DNA of 64,000 bases, taken from positions 1,220,104 through 1,284,103 of the forward strand of contig NZ_LBMK01000003.1 in assembly GCF_001005295.1 (NCBI RefSeq), written 5' to 3'. Numbering within the stretch: the first letter of the stretch is position 1; every line of letters starts with the position of its first letter. This DNA is from Streptomyces yangpuensis. GTDB lineage: Bacteria; Actinomycetota; Actinomycetes; Streptomycetales; Streptomycetaceae. This document shows, piece after piece, positions 25,503 through 32,982 of this stretch. The notes beneath the pieces are model-generated. The model did not search any database. It was not told where the DNA came from and saw only the letters and a list, made by a program, of their open reading frames with translations. The position numbers and the translations under genes were made by a program.

Positions 25503-25887
25503 AACCCCCGCTGCCCGGACATCCGGTCGCCGCCGACGGCCCCCGCGACGCAGCGGCACCACCACCCCGCCCCGGAACGGCGCCCGCCCGCCGCCGCTCC
25601 CGTCACCCGATCGGCCCACGCCTCGCCGGCGCCCCGGCCGCCCCGGGGCCCGTACCGGCCCGCGGCCCTCGCGCCCGGCACTCACGCGCAGCCGCGCGAC
25701 ACTCACCGGCGCGGCCCGACGCGCCCCGGCGCCCGGCGCATCCCCCGCCGCCGCGCCCCCAGCCTCCCCCCACGGCAATCCCCCCACGCAGAAAACGGCA
25801 CCGCGCGACCCGCGGCGCCGCCCGCACCTCCGCCGGACACGACCGTGACCGGCCCGGAGACCGACCCGACAACCTCAGGGATCGCCC
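25503..25887. other. C-rich spacer inside the NRPS operon
   Basis: 385 bp between the condensation gene and the first NRPS. The plus strand is strikingly rich in C over G, and every frame reads as Pro/Arg/Ala low complexity without a domain. I see no terminator hairpin. The strand asymmetry resembles sites where unstructured RNA favours Rho loading, but this is conjecture. Confidence 0.45.
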
Positions 25888-28800
25888 ATGTTCGCCCTCT
25901 CCTCCTCGCAGGAGATCGTCTGGCTGCACGAGCAGATGCAGCCCGGCAGTCGCGCCTACAACTTCACCGCATCACTCGACCTGTGGGGCACGCTCGACAC
26001 CGAGGCACTGCACCGGGGGCTCGCCGCCACCCTGGCACGCCACCCCGGCCTGCGCCTCGAACTCGTCGCCTCCAGCCGATCCGTACCGGCGCAGCAGGTC
26101 GCACCGCGGTGCGCCCCGAGGCTGCACACCGTCGACCTCAGCACGGAGGAGGACCCGGAGGCCGCCTTCGCGCGTCTGCTGCGCACCGAGGCCGAGACCC
26201 CGCTCGACACCTTCGAGGCACCGCTCATCCGCTGGACGCTCGTACGACTGGCCGAGCGCCACCACCGGCTCGTCCACGTCGAGCACCACCTGATCCACGA
26301 CGGACACTCCTTCGCGATCCTGCTCGACGACGTCTTCCGCGTCTACCGCGCCCACGTCCTCGGCGAGACCCTGGAGCTCCCGCCCGCCTCGTCCTACGCC
26401 GACCACGTCCGGGAGCGGGCCGAAGCCGCGTACGCCCCCGAGTCGCTCGACTTCTGGCGGGCCGAACTCCGCGACCAGCAGCACGACCTGCCGCTCCCGG
26501 GCCTGACCCGCCCCGGTGCCCGTCGCCGGCACCACGGCGGCCAGCTGCGCCAGACGATCGGTGCCGATCTCGCCCAACGCCTGCGCGCCCACGCCCGTAC
26601 GCGCGGCCTCACCCCCTTCGCCACGCTCCTCGGGCTGTTCGCCGAGCTCCTGCGCCGGCACAGCGGCCGCTCCCGCATGGTCATCGGCACCGCCGTCGGC
26701 AACCGCCCCCTCGGCTACGAGGACGCCGTGGGCATGTTCGTCAACACCATCCCGCTGCCGCTCGCACTGGACGCCGCTGCCCCCGCCCAGGACACCATGG
26801 ACGAGGTCACCGACACCCTCATCCGGGCCCTGCCGCACCAGGACGTGCCCGTCCAGGAGCTGACCCGGGCCCTGGGCATGCACACCTCCGGCGCCGACAA
26901 CCCGCTCTTCTCGGTCATGTTCAGCGCCCACGACGCACCGCTGCCCGAGATCGACGTTCCCGGCCTCGACATCACCCTCTTCGAAGGCTTCAACACCGGC
27001 ACCACCCGTTTCGACCTCGATGTGGTCCTGCTCCCGGACGACCGGCGCGGCGTCACCACGCGTCACGGCGCGCCCGGCATGACGCTGGTCTGGGACTACG
27101 ACATGGACCTCTTCGGCGAGGACGTGGCCCGCCTCGTCTCCGGCCGCTTCCTCGACCTGCTGCGCGCCTATCTCGACAGCCCCGTCACGCCGCTGGCCGA
27201 CCTCGCCCCGACCGCCGTCGAACCGCCCGCCGAGGCCCCGCCCGTCCCGGCCGACCGCGATCCGCTGGATCCGGTGGCCGCGCACCACCCGTCGCTGCCC
27301 GCCCTGCTGTGCGGCGCCCGCCGCCTCACCTACGGCGAACTCGACGAGCGCGTCGGCGCGCTCGCGGAGCGGTTGAAGGCCGCGGGCGTGACCGCCGGCC
27401 GGCCGGTGGCCACGGTGCTGCCCCGGGGGACCGACTCGGTCGTCGCCCTGCTCGCGTGCCTGCGGACCGGCGCCGTCCACTGCCCGCTGTCCCCGTCCGA
27501 CCCGCCGGCCCGGCTCGGCCTGCTCCTGGAGCGGCTCGCCCCCGCGCTGGTCCTGACCGGTGACAGCACCCCGGACCTGCCGGAAGGACTGCCGACCGCC
27601 CGGATCGACGCCCCGGTGCTGCCGCCCGCGCGCGACGGCGCCGTACTGCCCGCCGCCGCGTACGTCATCCACACCTCCGGCTCCACCGGGACGCCCAAGC
27701 CGGTCGCCGTCGGCCCCGCCGCCCTGGTGCACCACATGACGGCGACCGCCGACCGGTTCGGCCTCACCACCTCCGACCGGGTGCTGATGTTCGCGCAGCC
27801 GTCCTTCGACGTGGCGCTGGAGGAGGTACTGCCGACCCTGCACGCCGGTGCGTGCCTGGTCCTGCCCGAGTACGAGGTGCCCACGGGCGCGGAACTCGCC
27901 GAACTGCTCGCAGCGGCCCGGGTGACCGTCGCCAACCTGCCCACCAGCTACTTCCTCGCCACCCGCGAGGACCTGCGCGCCGCACTGCGCGACGAGAGCT
28001 GGGCGCCCAGGCTGCTGGTCCTCGGCGGCGAACGCCTTCCCGCGGAGGCGCTGAGCGGCGTCCTCGCCGACACCGACGCCACCGTGCTCAACGTGTACGG
28101 GGTCACGGAGGCGGCCATCAGCTCGACCGTCCACGAGATCTCCCGCGACGCCCTCGTCGCAGGCACCGAGATCCCCCTGGGCACCGAGCTCCCGGGCGAG
28201 CGGGTCCACGTACTGGACGCACACCACCGCCCGCTGCCGACCGGGGCGGTCGGTGAACTCGCCGTCGCCGGGCCCGGCCTCGCCGAGGGCTACCCCGGCA
28301 ACGCGGACGCGACCGCCGCCCGGTTCGTCACCGTCGACGCGCTCGACGGAGAGCGCGTCTACCTCACCGGCGACCTCGGCTACCGCGGCCTCGACGGGCT
28401 GCTGTACTTCCTCGGGCGGCGCGACAACCAGATCAAGCTGCGCGGTCACCGCATCGAGCTGGAGGAGATCGAGGCGGCGGCGTCCGCGGCGCTGGGCGGC
28501 CGCTCCTGCGCGGTCGTCCTGGACCGGGAGAGCGCGGGCGGGCCCCGGCTCGTCGGCTTCCTCGAAGGCGCCGAGAACGGAGCCGACGGCCCGGCCTTCG
28601 ACGAGAAGGCTCTCCACGCCGAGCTGAGCCGCCGTCTGCCCGGCCCCCTCGTGCCCGCCCGGTGGGCACCCCTGGACAGCATGCCGACCCTCGCAGGCGG
28701 CAAGCCCGACCGTGTGGCGCTGTCCCGCCGGGCGGCGGAGCTGGACCCCGAGGACACCGCCACGCCCGGGCACGAGGCCGGGCACGAATCCGAGGCCGTG

Positions 28801-29130
28801 CCCCGCACAGCCGCAGCCGCAGCCGCAGGCACCGGCACCGAGCACGAGCCGACCACCGCCGCCGCGCCCGTCGATCCGATGACGGCCTTGCTCACCGAAG
28901 GCTGGCGCAAGGTCCTCGGCCACAGCCGGTTCGACGCCCGTTCCCACTTCTTCCACAGCGGGGGCCACTCCCTGCTGGCCGCCGAGCTGGCCGCCTGGCT
29001 GGAGCCCCGGCTGGGCACGCGCCCGCCGCTGAAGGTGCTCTTCCGCAACCCGGTGCTCGCCGACCAGGCCACCGCCCTCGCCGCCACCGCCCCCGCTCTC
29101 GCCGCCGCCTCGTCCTCAACGGAGTCGTGA
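25888..29130 (+). CDS. NRPS, C-A-T module
   Basis: Nonribosomal peptide synthetase of 1080 residues. Domain order: condensation 1-440 (HHLIHDG at 133-139, intact), adenylation about 465-960 (A3 IHTSGSTGTPK near 594-604, FDVALEE near 640-646, YGVTE at 737-741, TGDLGYR, then NQIKLRGHRIELEEIE), an Ala/Glu/His linker, and a carrier domain whose phosphopantetheine serine is Ser1028 in SGGHSLL. By eye the specificity residues read D-V-E-N-V-G-V-I-S-(K), closest to codes I recall for ornithine or N5-hydroxyornithine; low certainty. Because the condensation domain starts at residue 1, an upstream carrier must feed it in trans. The next gene overlaps the stop. Confidence 0.93.
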   Translation: MFALSSSQEIVWLHEQMQPGSRAYNFTASLDLWGTLDTEALHRGLAATLARHPGLRLELVASSRSVPAQQVAPRCAPRLHTVDLSTEEDPEAAFARLLRTEAETPLDTFEAPLIRWTLVRLAERHHRLVHVEHHLIHDGHSFAILLDDVFRVYRAHVLGETLELPPASSYADHVRERAEAAYAPESLDFWRAELRDQQHDLPLPGLTRPGARRRHHGGQLRQTIGADLAQRLRAHARTRGLTPFATLLGLFAELLRRHSGRSRMVIGTAVGNRPLGYEDAVGMFVNTIPLPLALDAAAPAQDTMDEVTDTLIRALPHQDVPVQELTRALGMHTSGADNPLFSVMFSAHDAPLPEIDVPGLDITLFEGFNTGTTRFDLDVVLLPDDRRGVTTRHGAPGMTLVWDYDMDLFGEDVARLVSGRFLDLLRAYLDSPVTPLADLAPTAVEPPAEAPPVPADRDPLDPVAAHHPSLPALLCGARRLTYGELDERVGALAERLKAAGVTAGRPVATVLPRGTDSVVALLACLRTGAVHCPLSPSDPPARLGLLLERLAPALVLTGDSTPDLPEGLPTARIDAPVLPPARDGAVLPAAAYVIHTSGSTGTPKPVAVGPAALVHHMTATADRFGLTTSDRVLMFAQPSFDVALEEVLPTLHAGACLVLPEYEVPTGAELAELLAAARVTVANLPTSYFLATREDLRAALRDESWAPRLLVLGGERLPAEALSGVLADTDATVLNVYGVTEAAISSTVHEISRDALVAGTEIPLGTELPGERVHVLDAHHRPLPTGAVGELAVAGPGLAEGYPGNADATAARFVTVDALDGERVYLTGDLGYRGLDGLLYFLGRRDNQIKLRGHRIELEEIEAAASAALGGRSCAVVLDRESAGGPRLVGFLEGAENGADGPAFDEKALHAELSRRLPGPLVPARWAPLDSMPTLAGGKPDRVALSRRAAELDPEDTATPGHEAGHESEAVPRTAAAAAAGTGTEHEPTTAAAPVDPMTALLTEGWRKVLGHSRFDARSHFFHSGGHSLLAAELAAWLEPRLGTRPPLKVLFRNPVLADQATALAATAPALAAASSSTES

Positions 29131-31052
29131 TGATCCAGTCCCCGACCGCAGTGGTCCTTCCCGCCGTGTCCCTCGACAGCGCCGCCGCGCCGAGCATCGC
29201 GTACGGCCCCTCCGCCGAACCGACCCGTGTGCTCGCCCGCTTCGAGGACTGGGCCCGGCGCGCCCCGCAGGCCCCGGCGGTGATCGACGCCACCCGGACC
29301 TGGACGTACCAGGACCTCGACGCGGCGGCCGCGCGCGTCGCGGCCGCCCTCGGCGACCGCGTCCGGCCCGGCGACCTCGTCGGCGTCTGTCTCGACCGTT
29401 CCGCCGCCCTGGTGGTGACCGCCGTCGCCCTCGCCCGGATCGGCGCCGTCTACCTGCCGCTCGGCCCCCGCCCCGGCGAACGCCGTACCCAGGCCGTCAC
29501 CGAGGACCTCGACGTGGCCTGCCTCATCGGCGACCCCGGCGTCCTGCCCGAGGCACACCGCGGCGGGGAGCACACCCCGCTGCCGCTGCCCACCGACGGC
29601 GTCAACGCCCCCGCCACCGCGGTCGCGGCCTTCAGCGACGCCGTCCGCGGCGCGCGGCGCGCGCCCGAGGGCTCCCTGTACGCCGTCCTCACCTCCGGCT
29701 CCACCGGCCGCCCCAAGGCGGTGGCCGTGGCCGAGCCCTCGCTGTCCGTCGCCCTGGACTGGTACCGGGCCGAGACCGGCCTCGCCCCCGGCGACCGCCA
29801 GTCGCTGCTCATCGGCGTCGCGTTCGACCCGCACCTGCTGGAACTGTGGGCCGCCCTGACCTCGGGAGCCGCCCTCGTCCCCGCGCCGGACGACACCCGC
29901 TGGGACAGCCGCGTCCTCACCGACTGGTGGCGTGACACCGCCCTCACGCACGCCGTGGCGGCCACCCCCACCGTCGAGCCGCTCCTGGACCGGCCGTGGC
30001 CGCAGGGCCTGAAGCTGCGTCACCTCGTCGTCGGCGGCGACCGCATGCGCCGCCGGCCCGGCGCCGACGTCACCGCCACCGTCCACAACGCCTACGGCCC
30101 CGCCGAAGCCACCGTCCTCACCACCGCACACACCATGCGCGGCACCGACCCGGAGGCCGGCGACCAGGCCCCGCCCCCCATAGGCACCGCGCTGCCGGGC
30201 GTCACCCTCGTCGTCACGGACGAGGAGGGCCGCCCCGTCGCCCGCGGCCAGGAAGGCGAACTGCGCGTCGGCGGTCACTGCCTGGCCCTCGGCTACCTCG
30301 ACCCGGAACTCACCGCCCGCCGCTTCACCGCGCCCCCGCGGGAAGCGGAGCTGCCCGCGGTCGACCGCCTGTACCGCACCGGTGACCGGGTACGGATGAA
30401 CGCCGACGACAGCCTCGACTTCCTCGGCCGCCTCGACGACCAGGTGAAGATCAGCGGAGTACGGATCGAACCGGTCGAGGTGGAAGCCGCCTTCGAGCAG
30501 GACCCCCGCGTGCGCACCGCCGTGGTCACCGTGCTGCGCGACAGCTCCGGCCACGGCCGCCTGGTCGCCCACGTACGGGCCGCCGACGGCGCCGACCCGG
30601 CGCCCGGGGAACTCCTCGACGCGGTCCGCGCCTGGCTCCCCGAGCAGGCCGTCCCCACCGCAGTACGGATCGTCGACGGCTTCCCGCTCGACGCCAACGG
30701 CAAGGTGGACCGGCCGGCCCTGGCGGCCCTGGCCCGGTCCGAGGCCCCGGAGACGCACCGGACCGCCGCCGCGGGCGCCCCGGCCGACGCCGACACCGAT
30801 GCCCGCGCCACGCCCACCGAGCGGCTCGTGCTGACGACCGTGCGCGACCTCCTCGGCCGGCCCGCCACCGCACTGGCCGACAACTTCACCGACGCCGGCG
30901 GCACTTCCATCATCGCCGCACGCCTGCTGGCCGCCGTCGAAGCGGAGACCGGCGTACGCCTGCGCGCCCCCGAGCTGCTGCGCAGCCCCGACCTGCGCAC
31001 CTTCGCCGCCCTCGTCGAACAACGCCGGACCCCGCGCCCGGAAGGAGCCTGA
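29130..31052 (+). CDS. NRPS, A-T didomain
   Basis: Adenylation-carrier protein of 640 residues without a condensation domain. A3 LTSGSTGRPK lies at 187-196; A5 NAYGPAEAT, A7 YRTGDRVR, A8 VKISGVRIEPVEVE and A10 LDANGKVDR with its catalytic lysine are all present. The carrier serine is Ser593 in GGTSI. Specificity residues read by eye as D-P-L-A-V-G-A-V-L-(K), which I cannot match to a known amino acid. ATG 29130 overlaps the previous stop (TGATG); GTG 29127 is also possible. It must donate its aminoacyl group to a condensation domain on another protein. Confidence 0.92.
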   Translation: MIQSPTAVVLPAVSLDSAAAPSIAYGPSAEPTRVLARFEDWARRAPQAPAVIDATRTWTYQDLDAAAARVAAALGDRVRPGDLVGVCLDRSAALVVTAVALARIGAVYLPLGPRPGERRTQAVTEDLDVACLIGDPGVLPEAHRGGEHTPLPLPTDGVNAPATAVAAFSDAVRGARRAPEGSLYAVLTSGSTGRPKAVAVAEPSLSVALDWYRAETGLAPGDRQSLLIGVAFDPHLLELWAALTSGAALVPAPDDTRWDSRVLTDWWRDTALTHAVAATPTVEPLLDRPWPQGLKLRHLVVGGDRMRRRPGADVTATVHNAYGPAEATVLTTAHTMRGTDPEAGDQAPPPIGTALPGVTLVVTDEEGRPVARGQEGELRVGGHCLALGYLDPELTARRFTAPPREAELPAVDRLYRTGDRVRMNADDSLDFLGRLDDQVKISGVRIEPVEVEAAFEQDPRVRTAVVTVLRDSSGHGRLVAHVRAADGADPAPGELLDAVRAWLPEQAVPTAVRIVDGFPLDANGKVDRPALAALARSEAPETHRTAAAGAPADADTDARATPTERLVLTTVRDLLGRPATALADNFTDAGGTSIIAARLLAAVEAETGVRLRAPELLRSPDLRTFAALVEQRRTPRPEGA

Positions 31053-31053
31053 C

Positions 31054-32982
31054 ATGACCGCGCCCCACCTGACCGTGCCCGCCACGACCGCACCCGCCAC
31101 GACCGCGCCGGACCTGGCCGTGCCCGACGCGATGACGACCGCGACCGGCACGACCCCCGGCAGCCCGCTGCCCGCCGCCCCGGCCCCCGGCAGGGCGACC
31201 ACCCTGCCCGCCCTCGTCGCCCGGCAGGCCGAGCTCACCCCCGACGCCCTCGCCGTCGTCGACGGCGACACGACCCTCACCTACGGCCGGCTCATCCAGG
31301 CCGGCCACGCCCTCGCCGCCCGCCTGCGCGAACACGAGGTGGTCCGCGGAGACCGGGTGGCACTGCTGACGGCACGCTCGTACCGGACCGTCGTGGCTCA
31401 GCTCGGGCTGTGGCTGGCCGGAGCCGTGTGCGTGCCCCTCGATCCGGCCCAGCCCAGGCCGCGCACCGAGGCGATGATTGCCGATGCGGAGGTGACGCTC
31501 ACCCTCGGCGATGCGAAGCTGCTGGACGCCGCCACCCTCCCCGGCCCCGTACTCACCCTGCCCGAGGAGCCGCTCACGAGCGGCCGTCCGGTCGACGAGT
31601 CCGACCCGGACAGCCCGGCGTTCATCATGTTCACCTCCGGCTCGACGGGCCGCCCCAAGGGCGTCCTCGTGCCGCACGGCGCCATCGCCGAGCTGGTCAC
31701 CGCGCCCGACTACGTCACCCTCAACGGCCGCGACCGGGTCCTGTTCCACTCGCCCATGACCTTCGACGCCTCGACGTTCGAGGTCTGGGTCGCACTCGCG
31801 GGCGGTGCCGCGGTCGTCGTCTGCACCGAACAGCGGCCTTCCCTGGAGGACCTCGCCCGGCACGTCGAACGGCACGGCGTGACGGTGGCGTTCTTCACCA
31901 CCGCCCTCTTCCACCAGCTCGCCGCGCGCCGCTCCCGGGTCTTCGCCCAGCTCCGCTCGGTCGTCGTGGGCGGCGAGGCGATGGCCGCCGCCCAGGCCCG
32001 CGAGGTGCTCACCGCCTTCCCCTGGCTGGAGCTCGTCAACGGCTACGGACCGACCGAGACGACCACCTTCGCGACCGCCCACCGGGTCACGGTGCGGGAC
32101 TGCGAAGGGCCGGTACCGATCGGCAGGCCCATCGCCGGGGCCACGGCGTACGTTCTCGACGCCGCCGGGCGCCCGGTCGCCGAGGGCGAGCGCGGCGAGC
32201 TGTGGATCGGCGGCAGCAGGCTCGCCCACGGGTACACGGGCCTGCCCGGACTCACCGCCGAACGGTTCGTCGAGCATCCCGCAGCCGACGGCGGGCGGCT
32301 CTACCGCACGGGTGACATCGTCTCCCTCCGCCCCGACGGCATCCTGCAGTTCCACGGACGCAACGACGACCAGGTGAAGGTGCGGGGCTTCCGCATCGAA
32401 CCCGCCGAGGTCGAACACGCTCTCCGGGAGCAGCCGGACGTGGACGACGCCGCCGTGACCGTCGACGGCGCGGGCACCCCCGAGGCACGCCTCGTCGCGT
32501 TCGTCGTGGCCGCGCCCGGCCCGGTGCCCACCGGAGCGGCGCTGCGCGAGCGGCTGACCGCAGCCCTGCCCGCCCACCTGGTGCCCGACACGGTCACCGT
32601 GCTGGAACGGCTGCCCCTCACCCCGGCCGGCAAGGTCGACCGGCGTGCCCTCACCGGACAGGTACGCACCGCCGAGAGCGGCCCCTCCGGCGAGCCGGCC
32701 GCGATGACCCCGCTGGAACAGGCCGTGGCCGACGTGTGGAGCCAGGCACTGGGCACCGAGGTGACCCGCGCCGACTCCGAGTTCCTCCTCCTCGGCGGCC
32801 ATTCGCTGCTCGCCCTCGTCGTCACCGAGGACCTGCGCGAGGAACTCGGCGTGGAGATCGCCCTCGCCGACTTCTTCGCCGCCCCGACCGTCGCCGCCCA
32901 GGCCGCGCTGGTCGAACGCGCCCTCCTGGACGCACACCGAGACCTCCACCCCGAGACACCGGAGCACAGCGATGCCCACTGA
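31054..32982 (+). CDS. NRPS, A-T didomain
   Basis: Second free-standing adenylation-carrier protein, 642 residues, starting one base after the previous stop with AAGGAGC upstream. A leader of about 45 residues rich in Thr/Ala/Pro precedes the adenylation domain: FTSGSTGRPKG near 193-203, FDASTFEVW, NGYGPTETT, YRTGDIVS, VKVRGFRIEPAEVE and LTPAGKVDR. The carrier serine is Ser584 in LGGHSLL. Specificity residues read by eye as D-A-F-F-V-G-G-T-F-(K), near the codes for valine or isoleucine, so a branched aliphatic residue is the guess. The last 11 bases overlap the next gene. Confidence 0.92.
   Translation: MTAPHLTVPATTAPATTAPDLAVPDAMTTATGTTPGSPLPAAPAPGRATTLPALVARQAELTPDALAVVDGDTTLTYGRLIQAGHALAARLREHEVVRGDRVALLTARSYRTVVAQLGLWLAGAVCVPLDPAQPRPRTEAMIADAEVTLTLGDAKLLDAATLPGPVLTLPEEPLTSGRPVDESDPDSPAFIMFTSGSTGRPKGVLVPHGAIAELVTAPDYVTLNGRDRVLFHSPMTFDASTFEVWVALAGGAAVVVCTEQRPSLEDLARHVERHGVTVAFFTTALFHQLAARRSRVFAQLRSVVVGGEAMAAAQAREVLTAFPWLELVNGYGPTETTTFATAHRVTVRDCEGPVPIGRPIAGATAYVLDAAGRPVAEGERGELWIGGSRLAHGYTGLPGLTAERFVEHPAADGGRLYRTGDIVSLRPDGILQFHGRNDDQVKVRGFRIEPAEVEHALREQPDVDDAAVTVDGAGTPEARLVAFVVAAPGPVPTGAALRERLTAALPAHLVPDTVTVLERLPLTPAGKVDRRALTGQVRTAESGPSGEPAAMTPLEQAVADVWSQALGTEVTRADSEFLLLGGHSLLALVVTEDLREELGVEIALADFFAAPTVAAQAALVERALLDAHRDLHPETPEHSDAH

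Noticed and set aside
25972..28968. A minus-strand open frame of nearly 1000 codons across the first NRPS
   Set aside because: It is antisense to strong C-A-T motifs and reads as Gly/Val/Arg/Gln-rich sequence without domains. Long antisense frames are normal at this GC content.
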